DNA of 64,000 nucleotides from Pseudoduganella violaceinigra DSM 15887 (GCF_000425385.1 NZ_KE384362.1:4713-68712); one strand, 5' to 3'. Positions 54,684 through 63,388 are shown, counted from the stretch's first letter. Notes: generated by a model from the sequence alone, not told the origin. Made by a program: numbers and translations.

Positions 54684-55670
54684 ATGGCTCGAGCACTCTG
54701 GAAAGGCGCGATCAGCTTCGGCCTGGTCCATATCCCCGTCGAACTGCACAAGGCCGTGGAATCGCACGACCTGGACCTGGCCATGCTGGACAAGCGGGAC
54801 TTCTCGCCGGTCGGCTTCAAGCGCTATAACAAAAGCAGCGGCAAGGAAGTCCCCTGGGACAATATCGTCAAAGGCTATGAGTACGAGGACGGCGAATATG
54901 TGGTGCTCAGCGAAGAGGATCTGCGCCTGGCCAATCCCAAGGCTACGCAAACCATCGACATCATGGCCTTCGTCGATGCCGATTCCGTGCCACTGACTTT
55001 TTATGAAACGCCCTACTACCTGGCGCCGGGACGCGGCGGCGACAAGGTCTATGCACTGCTGCGCGAAACCTTGCGCAAGGCTGGGAAAATTGCCGTCGCA
55101 ACGGTGGTGATCCGCACGCGCCAGCACCTTTGTGCGCTGGTCTCGGCGGGCGACAGCATGATCATGAATACCCTGCGCTACGCTACGGAAATCCGCAGTC
55201 CGGAAGAATTGAAGCTGCCTGGCGACGCCAACATCACCGACAAAGAACTCAAAATGGCCTTGTCGCTGGTGGAAGAGATGAGCGAGGAGTGGAACCCGGC
55301 GGAATATCACGACACCTACCGCGAGGATGTGCTCAAACTGGTCGAGAAGAAGGTCAAGGCCGGACAGACGCACACGCTTACCGAGCCGACCGGAGAAGCC
55401 CCAGCGCCAAAAGCCAGCAACGTGGTGGACCTGGTGGCGCTGCTCAAGCAGAGCCTCGGCTCAAAGGGTCGAACTGCTGCCAGCGCGCCCGAAGAAGTCG
55501 AGGAGGAAGCCGAGCCGCGCGCGCCTCGCTCACGCAGCGGCACCAGCGGTGAAGACGGCAAGTCGCGCCGCGCCAGCTCGCGGACTTCCGCCAAACCGGC
55601 CGCCGCGAAGCGCGCCAGCGCAGCAAAATCCGCCGCCAAACCGGCTGCATCACGCCGCAAAGCCGCCTAG
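54684..55670 (+). CDS. ku: Ku homologue of bacterial NHEJ
   Basis: 328 residues from ATG 54684 (GGAG seven bases upstream); the frame extends to 54495 inside the SDR gene. The Ku core is clear: ARALWKGAISFGLVHIPVEL at the start, the middle TIDIMAFVDADSVPLTFYET and LAPGRGGDKVYALLRETL. The C-terminal 90 residues are a Lys/Ala/Ser/Arg-rich tail that in other species aids DNA threading and LigD recruitment. Ku binds double-strand ends as a homodimer and recruits LigD, whose gene converges here one base away. Confidence 0.95.
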   Translation: MARALWKGAISFGLVHIPVELHKAVESHDLDLAMLDKRDFSPVGFKRYNKSSGKEVPWDNIVKGYEYEDGEYVVLSEEDLRLANPKATQTIDIMAFVDADSVPLTFYETPYYLAPGRGGDKVYALLRETLRKAGKIAVATVVIRTRQHLCALVSAGDSMIMNTLRYATEIRSPEELKLPGDANITDKELKMALSLVEEMSEEWNPAEYHDTYREDVLKLVEKKVKAGQTHTLTEPTGEAPAPKASNVVDLVALLKQSLGSKGRTAASAPEEVEEEAEPRAPRSRSGTSGEDGKSRRASSRTSAKPAAAKRASAAKSAAKPAASRRKAA

Positions 55671-55671
55671 C

Positions 55672-58119
55672 CTAGCCCGCCTTCATGCCGATTGCCTTGA
55701 GCGCCGGCGCCAGGCCGACAGCGGCGCTGGCATAATCGGCCCACGGCGCATTGCCGACATCCAGCCGCGTGTGGGCAGTGGCAACCGTCCAATGGTCGCC
55801 TCCGCGCAGCCCGGCAAGTTCGTCCCATCCTACCGGAACCGAAATGCCAAGCCCCGCCCGCGCCCTTGCCGACCAAGCCGCGACCGTGGTGGCGCCCCGC
55901 CCATTGCGCAGGTAATCGATGAAGATCTTGCCGACCCGGTTTTTCGGACCGCTCTTGAACGCGAAGCGGTCCGGCAAGGTAGCGGACATATGCTCCACCA
56001 CCAGCTTGCTGAACGCCTTGACCGTATCCCAGTCATAGTAAGGCTTGATCGGCACGACGACATGCAGCCCCTTCCCGCCGCTGGTCTTGAGGAAGCAAGG
56101 CAAGCCCAGTTCACCAAGGAAGGCGTGCACCAGCTGCGCGGCCTCCTGAATTTGCGTCCATTCCACGCCGGAACCCGGGTCGAGGTCGAACAGGATGCGA
56201 TTCGGCTTTTCATACGTGCGGCCGAAAGCATTCTGCGTATGGAATTCGATCACATTGAACTGGGCCGCGGATAGCAAGGCTTCCGTGGTGCCGACTTCCA
56301 GCATGGGCGGATGGTCTGGATCCAGCTCGCGCGGGAATTCCTTGAGTCCGCGCAGCTTGCTGACATCCGCATGCTTCTGGAAGAATAGCTCGGCCCCGAC
56401 GCCCTCCGGAGCGCGCAGCATCGCCACCGGGCGGCCGCGGGTGTGCTCCAGCATCGGATCCGCCACCAGCGCGTAATAGCGCACCACGTCGATCTTCTTC
56501 AAACCACTGGCCTGGTCGACCAGGCGGTCCGGATTGCTCACCTTGAGTGAGGCGGGCAGCTTGCTTTGCACGGTTTCCTCCTCCAATGCGGCGGCTTCCT
56601 CGCGGCGGATTTCGCCGGCCTCTTTATCCTTGCGCAGTCCCTGGAACACGGCGTGGCGTACGGAACCGCCGCGCGTCCATTCGCCGAAGCTAACTTCCGC
56701 GACCAGCTTCGGCTTGACCCAGTGCGCTTTACGGGCGATGGCTTTGCTGGCGGAGAACGGATTTTCGCTGGACCCCAGACGCTTCAATTTTTCGGCAAGT
56801 TCACGCAGCGTCTTGTCATTGAAGCCGGTGCCGACATTGCCCGCATAATGCAGCGCACCATCCTTGTCATAAACCCCAAGCAGCAGCGAGCCGATGCCGG
56901 TGCGGCTGCCTTGCGGATCGGTGTAGCCGCCGATGACGAATTCCTGGCGCTGCGCGCATTTCAGCTTGATCCAGTCGCGCGAACGCCGGCCGGTGTAGAC
57001 CGAGTTGCGGCGCTTGCCGATCACGCCCTCAAGGCCCATCTGGCAGGCGGCTGCCAGCACCGCTTCCGGCGGCGCGGCCAGCTTGACGCTCAGGCGAAGC
57101 GTATCGCCTTTGACGCCGGACAGCACCGCTTCCAGCCTGGCGCGGCGCTCCATTAGAGGCAGGCCGCGCAAGTCCTCGCCAGCCAGGTAAGGCGCATCGA
57201 ACAGGAAGTAGACGATATCCTTGGTGCGCTCGCCATCGAAGGCTTGCTGCAGCAGGCCGAAGTCCGGACGCCCCTTCGCATCGTGGACCACGATCTCGCC
57301 GTCATACCAGCCATCGGGCAAACCGGCGGCGGCCAGCGCATCGCGCAGGGGGCCGAGCTTGTGCGTCCAGTCATTGCGGTTGCGTGTGTGGAGGCTGATA
57401 TCGTCGCCCACGATGCGGGCCAGCAGCCGGTAACCGTCGTACTTGACTTCAAACAGCCAGTCTTCCGGCGTGGAAGGTGGTGATTCGACCAGCGTGGCCA
57501 GCTCCGGCTCGAATTCGGCCGGGAGCCGCTGGACTGGAGGAGCCTCAGGCCCTACCTCGGCATCGGCAGCATCGCCCAGCCCCTTCACGCTGTCTGGCAT
57601 CTCATCCACCACGCTGAACTCGTCGGCGGGACGGACATATTCATCCTTTTCCTTGATCAGAAGCCAGGGCTCTTTGTCTTCGCCTTTGCCGCGCATGCGT
57701 ACCAGCGCCCAGCGGCCGTGCATCTTGTGCCCATGTAGCTGGAACACCAGCTTACCGGCGCGGTAGCCCTTGCGCGGATCGTCGACCGGCTCCCAGGTGC
57801 CGCGATCCCAGATGATGACCTTCCCCGCACCATACTGCTTTTCCGGAATCGTGCCTTCGAACTCGTTATAGGAAATAGGATGGTCCTCTACATGCACCGC
57901 CATGCGCTTGTCATGCGTGTCGTAGCTCGGCCCCTTCGGCACCGCCCAGCTCTTCATCGTGCCGTCCAGCTCCAGGCGGAAGTCGTAATGCAGCCGCCGC
58001 GCCCAATGCTTCTGGATGACAAACGCCAGCCGTCCCCTACCCGGCTGGCCACCTTCCGCAGGTTCCGGCGTGATAGTGAAATCCCGCTTTGCCTTGTAAG
58101 TCTTCAGTGCGTCCTTCAT
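55672..58119 (-). CDS. ligD: multifunctional DNA ligase D
   Basis: 815 residues from ATG 58119 (the frame extends to 58167). Domain order is phosphoesterase (about 1-190; HWARRLHYDFRLEL, EDHPISYNEFEGTIP), ATP-dependent ligase (about 215-530; catalytic Lys in EVKYDGYRLLARI near residue 227, and the GVIGKRR region) and archaeo-eukaryotic primase-type polymerase (about 540-815; LDPGSGVEWTQIQEAA, LKTSGGKGLHVVVP). This PE-LIG-POL order is that of Pseudomonas LigD. All three active sites look intact. It acts with Ku in end joining. Confidence 0.95.
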   Translation of the reverse strand: MKDALKTYKAKRDFTITPEPAEGGQPGRGRLAFVIQKHWARRLHYDFRLELDGTMKSWAVPKGPSYDTHDKRMAVHVEDHPISYNEFEGTIPEKQYGAGKVIIWDRGTWEPVDDPRKGYRAGKLVFQLHGHKMHGRWALVRMRGKGEDKEPWLLIKEKDEYVRPADEFSVVDEMPDSVKGLGDAADAEVGPEAPPVQRLPAEFEPELATLVESPPSTPEDWLFEVKYDGYRLLARIVGDDISLHTRNRNDWTHKLGPLRDALAAAGLPDGWYDGEIVVHDAKGRPDFGLLQQAFDGERTKDIVYFLFDAPYLAGEDLRGLPLMERRARLEAVLSGVKGDTLRLSVKLAAPPEAVLAAACQMGLEGVIGKRRNSVYTGRRSRDWIKLKCAQRQEFVIGGYTDPQGSRTGIGSLLLGVYDKDGALHYAGNVGTGFNDKTLRELAEKLKRLGSSENPFSASKAIARKAHWVKPKLVAEVSFGEWTRGGSVRHAVFQGLRKDKEAGEIRREEAAALEEETVQSKLPASLKVSNPDRLVDQASGLKKIDVVRYYALVADPMLEHTRGRPVAMLRAPEGVGAELFFQKHADVSKLRGLKEFPRELDPDHPPMLEVGTTEALLSAAQFNVIEFHTQNAFGRTYEKPNRILFDLDPGSGVEWTQIQEAAQLVHAFLGELGLPCFLKTSGGKGLHVVVPIKPYYDWDTVKAFSKLVVEHMSATLPDRFAFKSGPKNRVGKIFIDYLRNGRGATTVAAWSARARAGLGISVPVGWDELAGLRGGDHWTVATAHTRLDVGNAPWADYASAAVGLAPALKAIGMKAG

Positions 58120-58306
58120 TCCACCACTGTACGGGCGGGGCCGGGCCGGCACGGTTAGCCAGCGCACTTTGTAAGCAGTTTGTGCAGATGTAAGGAGTTG
58201 TAATAACCGTCAACTGCCCCTAATCGGCCGCCGTTTCTGGCTCAGTGACACGGCAAAATTGCACGACACACCGAACGAAACACCCACCTAATCCAGGAGC
58301 TTGACC

Positions 58307-58639
58307 ATGAAGAAGACTATCGCCACCCTGATCGCCGGCCTGTTCGCTACCGCTGCCTTCGCACAAGCTCCGGCACCAGCCGCTGCCTCGGCACCAGCCT
58401 CCAAGCCTGCCGCTTCGGCACCAGCCGCCAAGCCAGCTGCCGCAGCCCACGCCTCGAGCGCATCGTCGGCCGCCAGCGCAGCATCGTCCTCGATGCCTGC
58501 CGCCCCGGCTGCCGCCGCCGCGCCAGCAGCATCGCATGAGCATATGGGTGCGAAGGAAGAGAAAAAGGCCAAGCACGCCAAGAAAGCCGCTGCAAGCAAA
58601 GAGGCAGCAGCCACCAAAGAAGCCGCTCCAGCAAAATAA
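58307..58639 (+). CDS. small exported Ala/Lys-rich protein, paralogue 1
   Basis: 110 residues from ATG 58307 with AGGAG seven bases upstream; the in-frame TTG six bases earlier abuts the SD and is not used. Signal peptide MKKTIATLIAGLFATAAFAQ, then low-complexity Ala/Pro/Ser repeats and a Lys-rich tail (EEKKAKHAKKAAASKEAAAT) ending EAAPAK. No fold family. The 5' leader, signal peptide and C-terminal 25 residues match the next gene closely, so the two arose by tandem duplication. Probably periplasmic; function unknown. Confidence 0.75.
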   Translation: MKKTIATLIAGLFATAAFAQAPAPAAASAPASKPAASAPAAKPAAAAHASSASSAASAASSSMPAAPAAAAAPAASHEHMGAKEEKKAKHAKKAAASKEAAATKEAAPAK

Positions 58640-58663
58640 GCAGCACCCGCCGCTTCCCAAGCC

Positions 58664-58712
58664 GCCAGCGCGCCGCGACCAAGCCGCCTCCAAAACGGCG
58701 CTGCGCGCTGGC
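58664..58712 (+). terminator. long hairpin between the two paralogues
   Basis: GCCAGCGCGC (58664-58673) pairs exactly with GCGCGCTGGC (58703-58712) around a 29-base loop with further GC pairing. It lies after the first paralogue and could stop or stabilise its mRNA; no T-run follows. Confidence 0.4.
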
Positions 58713-58778
58713 CCGGCGGGGAGCCAATAGTCCCAAACACCAGAAGCGCATTACCTCATCTTATTTAGGAGCTTGACC

Positions 58779-59117
58779 ATGAAAAAGACCATCATCACCC
58801 TGATCGCCGGCCTGTTCGCTACCGCAGCCTTCGCACAAACTCCAGCTCCAGCCGCCGCTTCCAAAGAAGCCGCCAAGCCAGCCGCCGCCGCTCATGTTTC
58901 GAGCGCAACCCCTGCAACCCCGGCCACTCCTGCCGTGCCAGCAGAAAAAGGCAGCAAGGCTGCATCGGCAACGCCTGCCACCCCGGCGGTCGCCGCAACC
59001 CCTGCTGCTCCGCAAGAACAAGCCGGTGCCAAGGAAGTGAAAAAGACCAAACACGCGAAGAAACATGGCGCGACTAAAGAAGTAGCAACTACCAAAGAAG
59101 CCGCTCCAGCCAAGTAA
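58779..59117 (+). CDS. small exported Ala/Lys-rich protein, paralogue 2
   Basis: 112 residues from ATG 58779; AGGAG seven bases upstream, with the same AGGAGCTTGACCATGAA leader as paralogue 1. Signal peptide MKKTIITLIAGLFATAAFAQ; repeats of ATPATPAVPA type; tail EVKKTKHAKKHGATKEVATT ending EAAPAK. Conserved ends with a diverged low-complexity middle. It ends before a strong terminator. Function unknown. Confidence 0.75.
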   Translation: MKKTIITLIAGLFATAAFAQTPAPAAASKEAAKPAAAAHVSSATPATPATPAVPAEKGSKAASATPATPAVAATPAAPQEQAGAKEVKKTKHAKKHGATKEVATTKEAAPAK

Positions 59118-59144
59118 GCCATTCGCGGTACATCACCGCCAAGC

Positions 59145-59181
59145 CAGCCGGGCCAGCTTTGTTTGCTGGCCTGGCTGTTTT
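59145..59181 (+). terminator. rho-independent terminator after the paralogue pair
   Basis: CAGCCGGGCCAGC (59145-59157) pairs with GCTGGCCTGGCTG (59165-59177) apart from one mismatch, around a seven-base T-rich loop, followed by TTTT. It separates the paralogues from the convergent immunity-like island. Confidence 0.8.
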
Positions 59182-59217
59182 CGCAGCGGCTACTGAATTA
59201 GCTGATGCCACCTTCAA

Positions 59218-59718
59218 TCAAGGCGCGCTGCCGCCCCGCGCGATCACCTCTTCTATGTCCACAAGCTCTCGGTCCCCATTGGGCGCAGTCGGAACGCCAT
59301 TAATGCTCGGGATGCGTCTTGGATCAATAAATACCTTGCCATCCAATTCAGTAATCGGCGACCAAGATACCTGAGCAGCATCCTCGCTCACCAGGATATG
59401 TTGATCTATCGCTGGAGATCTCGGCCCCCATTCACCAATGCGTGACCAGAACTCCCGCACCTGCCCTTGAGACGTTCCACGATAATCATGATCAACTTTG
59501 ACTGCCATTGCCTGGCAGCCGCCAGCGTTTGTAACGCAGACGAATTGCCGTCCGTCAGGACCGATCGATACTAATGAGGGACAAACAGCGGGACAATGCT
59601 CAGCGCCAGGTGGCAAGAGGATGACACGCTGCACCTGGCCAGAAACCAGAGCGTTCTGAGCCGATGCTGTGGAACACAACGCCAGCAGTCCAAAAGTGAT
59701 AAGTCCAAGCCTAAGCAT
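59218..59718 (-). CDS. exported hypothetical protein
   Basis: 166 residues; signal peptide MLRLGLITFGLLALCSTASA with GGACGGGG upstream. Four cysteines in the first half (HCPAVCPSL, FVCVTNAGGC) could form disulfides. C-terminal half contains DGKVFIDPRRIPSINGVP. No family recognised. It ends the run of minus-strand small genes. Confidence 0.7.
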   Translation of the reverse strand: MLRLGLITFGLLALCSTASAQNALVSGQVQRVILLPPGAEHCPAVCPSLVSIGPDGRQFVCVTNAGGCQAMAVKVDHDYRGTSQGQVREFWSRIGEWGPRSPAIDQHILVSEDAAQVSWSPITELDGKVFIDPRRIPSINGVPTAPNGDRELVDIEEVIARGGSAP

Positions 59719-59797
59719 CTACGCCCCGTCCGAGTTATACGTTGGATTGATTTTAACTGCCAAATCTGGATCCCCAGTAGTTCTGAAAACCGAACCG

Positions 59798-60277
59798 TTA
59801 GTCCCCGTACCGGTTTTTCCCAAGCCAAAATTGAATCACAGCTAGTGCATTTGCTGCGTGATCGCCCCAATGTATGGCAAACGACTCCTGCCATTTAAAG
59901 CTGGCCGCATCGCGATCACCTGAATCGAATAGTATTAATCCTTCCTTGAGATCGCGCCAAATGTCGGCGAGATCATCCGCAAGGTCACCCAGAGCAGCCT
60001 CTCTCGCGGGAACTTCCAGTGGGTCGAGAATCGCCCCGTAAAAGGCAACGGGCAACTGGCCGAATCGCTTATAGATGGCAGTCCAATCGTCATTGGTGAG
60101 TGCACTTTCTGCCCATTGGCATTCGCAATGTGGCAAATCCGAAGCCATAGCGTAGAGGAAGGATAGATGCCGCCTTGCGAGCAGCATCTCGGACTTCGAG
60201 TCATGCGTTGAGAGCCCCGACTGTGCCCATTCGCAAAAACCGCGTACGACTACCGCGAAATCAACTATGGCCGTCAT
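59798..60277 (-). CDS. DUF5063 family protein
   Basis: 159 residues, all-alpha and acidic. Matches the DUF5063 pattern: a helical start with VVVRGFCEWAQ, an aromatic FYGAILDP segment, SLxDDLADIWRDLKEGL and a final QESFAIHWGDHAANALAVI. Function is unknown, though the family is often found beside toxin-immunity genes. The SD is weak. Cytoplasmic. Confidence 0.75.
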   Translation of the reverse strand: MTAIVDFAVVVRGFCEWAQSGLSTHDSKSEMLLARRHLSFLYAMASDLPHCECQWAESALTNDDWTAIYKRFGQLPVAFYGAILDPLEVPAREAALGDLADDLADIWRDLKEGLILFDSGDRDAASFKWQESFAIHWGDHAANALAVIQFWLGKNRYGD

Positions 60278-60305
60278 AAATTAGGTGCAGACTGCATTCG
60301 TGGCT

Positions 60306-60572
60306 CTAACCATTAACGGCGCAGCATGTAGCTTCACCACTTTCAAACTCCACGTCGTAGCTGTGATACTCATCCCATGGCAACTCATAGGACATCTCGA
60401 ATTCATCACATTGCTCGGACATAAACCATACCGAGCGCAGCACAGCCCTTTTGCTGATCGCCTCAGGTGGGCTGGCCGCCAGCGCCCCAAACAGTGGACC
60501 GCGCCGTCCCCGGCCAGTCCGCCTTGAGCTCTCTGTTAGAACGATTTTGAAGGTACGGCACTTACAGCTCAT
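60306..60572 (-). CDS. small hypothetical protein (uncertain)
   Basis: 88 residues starting ATGAGC 11 bases inside the end of the immunity gene. The first half is Arg/Ser-rich; the second half (SEQCDEFEMSYELPWDEYHS) is acidic and looks natural. A shorter start at the internal Met before SEQCDEF is possible. No family; retained because it fills the gap and overlaps as coupled genes do. Confidence 0.4.
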   Translation of the reverse strand: MSCKCRTFKIVLTESSRRTGRGRRGPLFGALAASPPEAISKRAVLRSVWFMSEQCDEFEMSYELPWDEYHSYDVEFESGEATCCAVNG

Positions 60573-60894
60573 GACGAACTCCCCTACGAAAATCGTTCAG
60601 ATAGTGCTCAATTGGCTTCGCCGTGCCGGTAGCATAGAGCTTGCCATCGTGCCGCCCGACGATCACGGGCGCATTGCCCGCGAGGGCGAAAATGAAGTCG
60701 CCGGTTTTCACGAACTCCTTCGTATTGTAAAAGTAGAGCCAGCCAAAGTCATGCTGCTGAACTTCAATGATTTCGAGCTGGTGAGGAGGCCGGTCCTTAT
60801 TTTCAGGAAGCGCCGAACCAAACAGGTCCATCTCGCGTCCCATATCGCGCAAGTATTCTGATACAGCTTCGTCGGCAGTCAATCTAGTAGTCAT
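60562..60894 (-). CDS. Imm35/YrhB-type immunity protein
   Basis: 110 residues from ATG 60894; the frame extends to a GTG at 60939. The core DFGWLYFYNTKEFVKTGD and LAGNAPVIVGRHDGKLYATG followed by KPIEHYLNDF is a close match to the YrhB/Imm35 domain of polymorphic-toxin immunity proteins. It would protect against a secreted toxin by direct binding in the cytoplasm. No cognate toxin gene is in the window upstream on this strand, so it is an orphan or follows a toxin fragment lost here. Confidence 0.85.
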   Translation of the reverse strand: MTTRLTADEAVSEYLRDMGREMDLFGSALPENKDRPPHQLEIIEVQQHDFGWLYFYNTKEFVKTGDFIFALAGNAPVIVGRHDGKLYATGTAKPIEHYLNDFRRGVRHEL

Positions 60895-60946
60895 GTGGCG
60901 AGCGACTTCGAATAGAGGTCTTCTGGACGGCACCGGCACTTTAACA

Positions 60947-61429
60947 TCAACGATGGCCGGCGACCATTGCGCGTAGCGCGTTGGCTGTCCGGATGATCAG
61001 GTTGTTAGGCTTGCTTGCGCCATTTTGACGTGACCGTATGAGCTCCTTACACCGGGCTGCAACGCGTACGTTTGACTCAGTGAGTCGCATCAAAACTGTT
61101 TCCATTTCTTTGGCATTGATAAACGGGTAGACGTCCAAATTTAGGGCGATTAGAAGTTTTCGATTGTCAGAGCCTTCAATCAGCCACGATTCGATTGCTC
61201 TAGTCATCGCTGCCCCGTTGTCGCTTGTTTGCCAGGCCAAAATGTTGAACAGGTCCGCCACCACTTCGAAGGGAACGCTTCTAGGAATTTCGGTGAAGAG
61301 AATATTGGCCAAGTCTCGCTCGCCCATTTCACGAACAATCACATCCACCGCGTCGAATGCTTCGGAAAATGATTGATCATCGCGCTCCTTACAGATGGCG
61401 TCTAACGCGGCAGAAATGGCATTATGCAT
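60947..61429 (-). CDS. hypothetical helical protein, possible immunity protein
   Basis: 160 residues; AGGAACC precedes the ATG. Entirely alpha-helical pattern with paired helices (DAVDVIVREMGERDLANILF; EVVADLFNILAWQTSDNG) as in small HEAT-like immunity proteins. No firm family. Lies 52 bases upstream of the Imm35 gene on the same strand. Confidence 0.65.
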   Translation of the reverse strand: MHNAISAALDAICKERDDQSFSEAFDAVDVIVREMGERDLANILFTEIPRSVPFEVVADLFNILAWQTSDNGAAMTRAIESWLIEGSDNRKLLIALNLDVYPFINAKEMETVLMRLTESNVRVAARCKELIRSRQNGASKPNNLIIRTANALRAMVAGHR

Positions 61430-61484
61430 TGATATGGTTCCTATGGAGCATTTCCGATATTGTTAAAGAATGACAGGCTGCTAG

Positions 61485-61508
61485 GTCTGCTCCTGGCCGA
61501 CAGCAGGC
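61485..61508. repeat. intergenic palindromic repeat, copy 1
   Basis: GTCTGCT and AGCAGGC arms around a centre containing TGGCCGA. A related sequence (GTCCGCT, TGGCCG) occurs at 63317-63331. Short degenerate palindromes of this kind recur between genes in many proteobacteria, especially around toxin-immunity arrays. Confidence 0.45.
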
Positions 61509-61532
61509 AAGTGCGCCGGACGCCGACCAATG

Positions 61533-61760
61533 TCATTCATGTTGTCGATATCGATTACCGTCTGGATCTAGATCCCGATGTTCCCTTACGATCGGTAACT
61601 GGAGCTTAAGCCAAAGATCCGCCATAAAAGGGCCAAGTGCCTGCAGATGCGTCGCGCGCTCTGCTTCTGGAAGGCTCAGGACTAAATAAGTGGCATCGTT
61701 TAATGCGGCGGCAACGCGCCCATAAATACCCATGAGTTCCTCAGCTTTAATACGATCCAT
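61533..61760 (-). CDS. small conserved hypothetical protein
   Basis: 75 residues with GGAG seven bases before the ATG. Helical, with a distinctive C-terminus LWLKLQLPIVREHRDLDPDG that I recognise as recurring in small proteins of unknown function. Cytoplasmic. Part of the minus-strand island. Confidence 0.65.
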   Translation of the reverse strand: MDRIKAEELMGIYGRVAAALNDATYLVLSLPEAERATHLQALGPFMADLWLKLQLPIVREHRDLDPDGNRYRQHE

Positions 61761-61816
61761 TTAGGTTCTCCACGGTATCGTCCTACAGGTATGTCGGCCG
61801 ACGCGAAGTCTGGCGG

Positions 61817-62209
61817 TCATTTCAATTGTTGACCGGCAGCTTGTGGCTTTGCGCAATCATAAAACCAAACGATTTCGCTCCCCACACAAGTAATCTCGCC
61901 GTTCGATCCCACGCGCCTGACCCCTTTGACTTCTATTGCCCGGTAAAGGTTCAGATCGCCGCCGCCTTCGAACGTCAATGGCACTTGGCCGCGTTTAATA
62001 AAGATCTGAACTTCGTCCCCGTTCCTGAGGCGGAAATCGAAACCGCGAGCTACGGCCGGTGGCTCCACAATCATGGAGTCGCTGCTCAATTCTGTGCCTA
62101 GCATTTGAACTGCTTCCGCCACGGTTTTTCCCAGCGTTGGTTCCGACGCCGAACATTGCCCTGCAAAATTCAGAAGGGCCAAAAATATGGTTTTTGAAAA
62201 TGATCGCAT
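61817..62209 (-). CDS. exported hypothetical protein
   Basis: 130 residues with signal peptide MRSFSKTIFLALLNFAGQCSA. The mature part has FDFRLRNGDEVQIFIKRGQV and a C-terminal pair of cysteines (TCVGSEIVWFYDC), suggesting a small disulfide-bonded periplasmic domain. No family recognised. Confidence 0.65.
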   Translation of the reverse strand: MRSFSKTIFLALLNFAGQCSASEPTLGKTVAEAVQMLGTELSSDSMIVEPPAVARGFDFRLRNGDEVQIFIKRGQVPLTFEGGGDLNLYRAIEVKGVRRVGSNGEITCVGSEIVWFYDCAKPQAAGQQLK

Positions 62210-62279
62210 TTTAAAGTTGGATTAATTGCCAATAGTGTCCGTATATGGCCGGATTTTGCCTGCGGCATCCACGCCTGAA

Positions 62280-62831
62280 CTAAGCCGGGCCGCGATGCAG
62301 CTTGGGCTCGAACGAAATCTTAGGCCCACCTCGACGCAACTGAGACGCCAGCAGCTTGAACTGCTGGGAATAATGATCGGAGCACTGGGCCATGATGCGC
62401 TCCACGTGGGATGCGACCTCGGCGTGGCTTTGAGCCACGGCTAAGAACTCCGGAACACAAATGCGCTCATCAAAGTACGAGCCATCGGACGATCTATTGA
62501 TGCCACAATAGAAAGCTACACCGCAAAGCGCGGAGAACGATACGTCAATATCCGCATCCAGCGCCATGTCCAAGAGCATAGCCGAGGCAGTGGGGTTCTG
62601 AGGAGTGAGAATCTCTGCGAGGCAAGTGCGCCATTCTTTGCTTTGCTGTCGCCATGTATGAAAAAGCTCATCCCAGTCTTTGGCCGAGAGCGACTCCAAT
62701 AGGTCTCGGGCTGTTTCATGCCCGCCCCCGTCCGCCCAATCCAGGGTGTCGGGTGCTTGTGAGCACAAGTGCGCTGAGAGCTTTTGGAGCGCCGATTGCA
62801 TATGAGCGGGCCTAAGGAGTAATCGCTTCAT
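62280..62831 (-). CDS. hypothetical helical protein
   Basis: 183 residues from ATG 62831 (GGA seven bases upstream); the frame opens at 62864. Helical throughout: ETARDLLESLSAKDWDELFH, WRTCLAEILTPQNPTASAML, DADIDVSFSALCGVAFYCG. Resembles HEAT-like immunity-type proteins in composition only. No family. Confidence 0.6.
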   Translation of the reverse strand: MKRLLLRPAHMQSALQKLSAHLCSQAPDTLDWADGGGHETARDLLESLSAKDWDELFHTWRQQSKEWRTCLAEILTPQNPTASAMLLDMALDADIDVSFSALCGVAFYCGINRSSDGSYFDERICVPEFLAVAQSHAEVASHVERIMAQCSDHYSQQFKLLASQLRRGGPKISFEPKLHRGPA

Positions 62832-62904
62832 TGGTAATCCAAAGCAGAAATCATTGAAGTTCATTTTGAGCCAAGCGACGACTTATGGCCGTACACGGTC
62901 CCAC

Positions 62905-63282
62905 TTAAGGGGTTATGCCGTAAAACTTATCCATAGCCTCGCAATAAGACCTTGCCAGCGGTCCGAGCAGCGGCCGCCAAAGTTCGGTCGCTAGTTTTCG
63001 TTGATGCTGTGGCCCTTCAAGGAAGCCAGTCGCCACAACAGTTTGTACAGCTTCATCGCCTGTTGAGAGAAGCCTTTCCACAATACTGAATAGCGCGTCA
63101 GACTGATCATAATCACTGCTCTGAAAACGATCCACCACCAGGCCGCAGAGCTGGTTCATCCATGGGAAGGCTAGAAATTCTCCTTCTTCTTCGATCCACT
63201 CATCGGCAGTTGCAACAACCCGCTCTCGCAGTCCGCAACATGCGCGGCACAATAACTGGCGCATCTCTTCAAACTCAATCAT
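62905..63282 (-). CDS. DUF7674-like hypothetical protein, immunity-like
   Basis: 125 residues with AAGG eight bases before the ATG. FQSSDYDQSDALFSIVERLL then VVATGFLEGPQHQ resembles the DUF7674 pattern (interface helix, paired helices, FLE...Q motif) of small proteins found with polymorphic toxins. The N-terminus contains CRACCGLRER. Assignment is tentative. Confidence 0.6.
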   Translation of the reverse strand: MIEFEEMRQLLCRACCGLRERVVATADEWIEEEGEFLAFPWMNQLCGLVVDRFQSSDYDQSDALFSIVERLLSTGDEAVQTVVATGFLEGPQHQRKLATELWRPLLGPLARSYCEAMDKFYGITP

Positions 63283-63310
63283 TAACTGACCTTAAAATTT
63301 TCAACTGAGT

Positions 63311-63332
63311 CCAACAGTCCGCTGTTGGCCGG
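63311..63332. repeat. intergenic palindrome, copy 2 of the GTCYGCT repeat
   Basis: CCAACAG-TCCG-CTGTTGG is a perfect seven-base dyad at 63311-63328, overlapping GTCCGCTGTTGGCCGG, which shares GTCYGCT and TGGCCG with the copy at 61485. It lies in the 106-base gap between two minus-strand genes. Confidence 0.45.
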
Positions 63333-63388
63333 TTTCGGAGCAAGAGCCGTTGAAGCCCCCAATGCAGGCAACACTAACTGAAACGGTC

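Noticed and set aside
60281..60490. 69-residue minus-strand frame
   Set aside because: Overlaps the more natural 60306-60572 frame, has no SD and an Arg/Cys-rich random composition.
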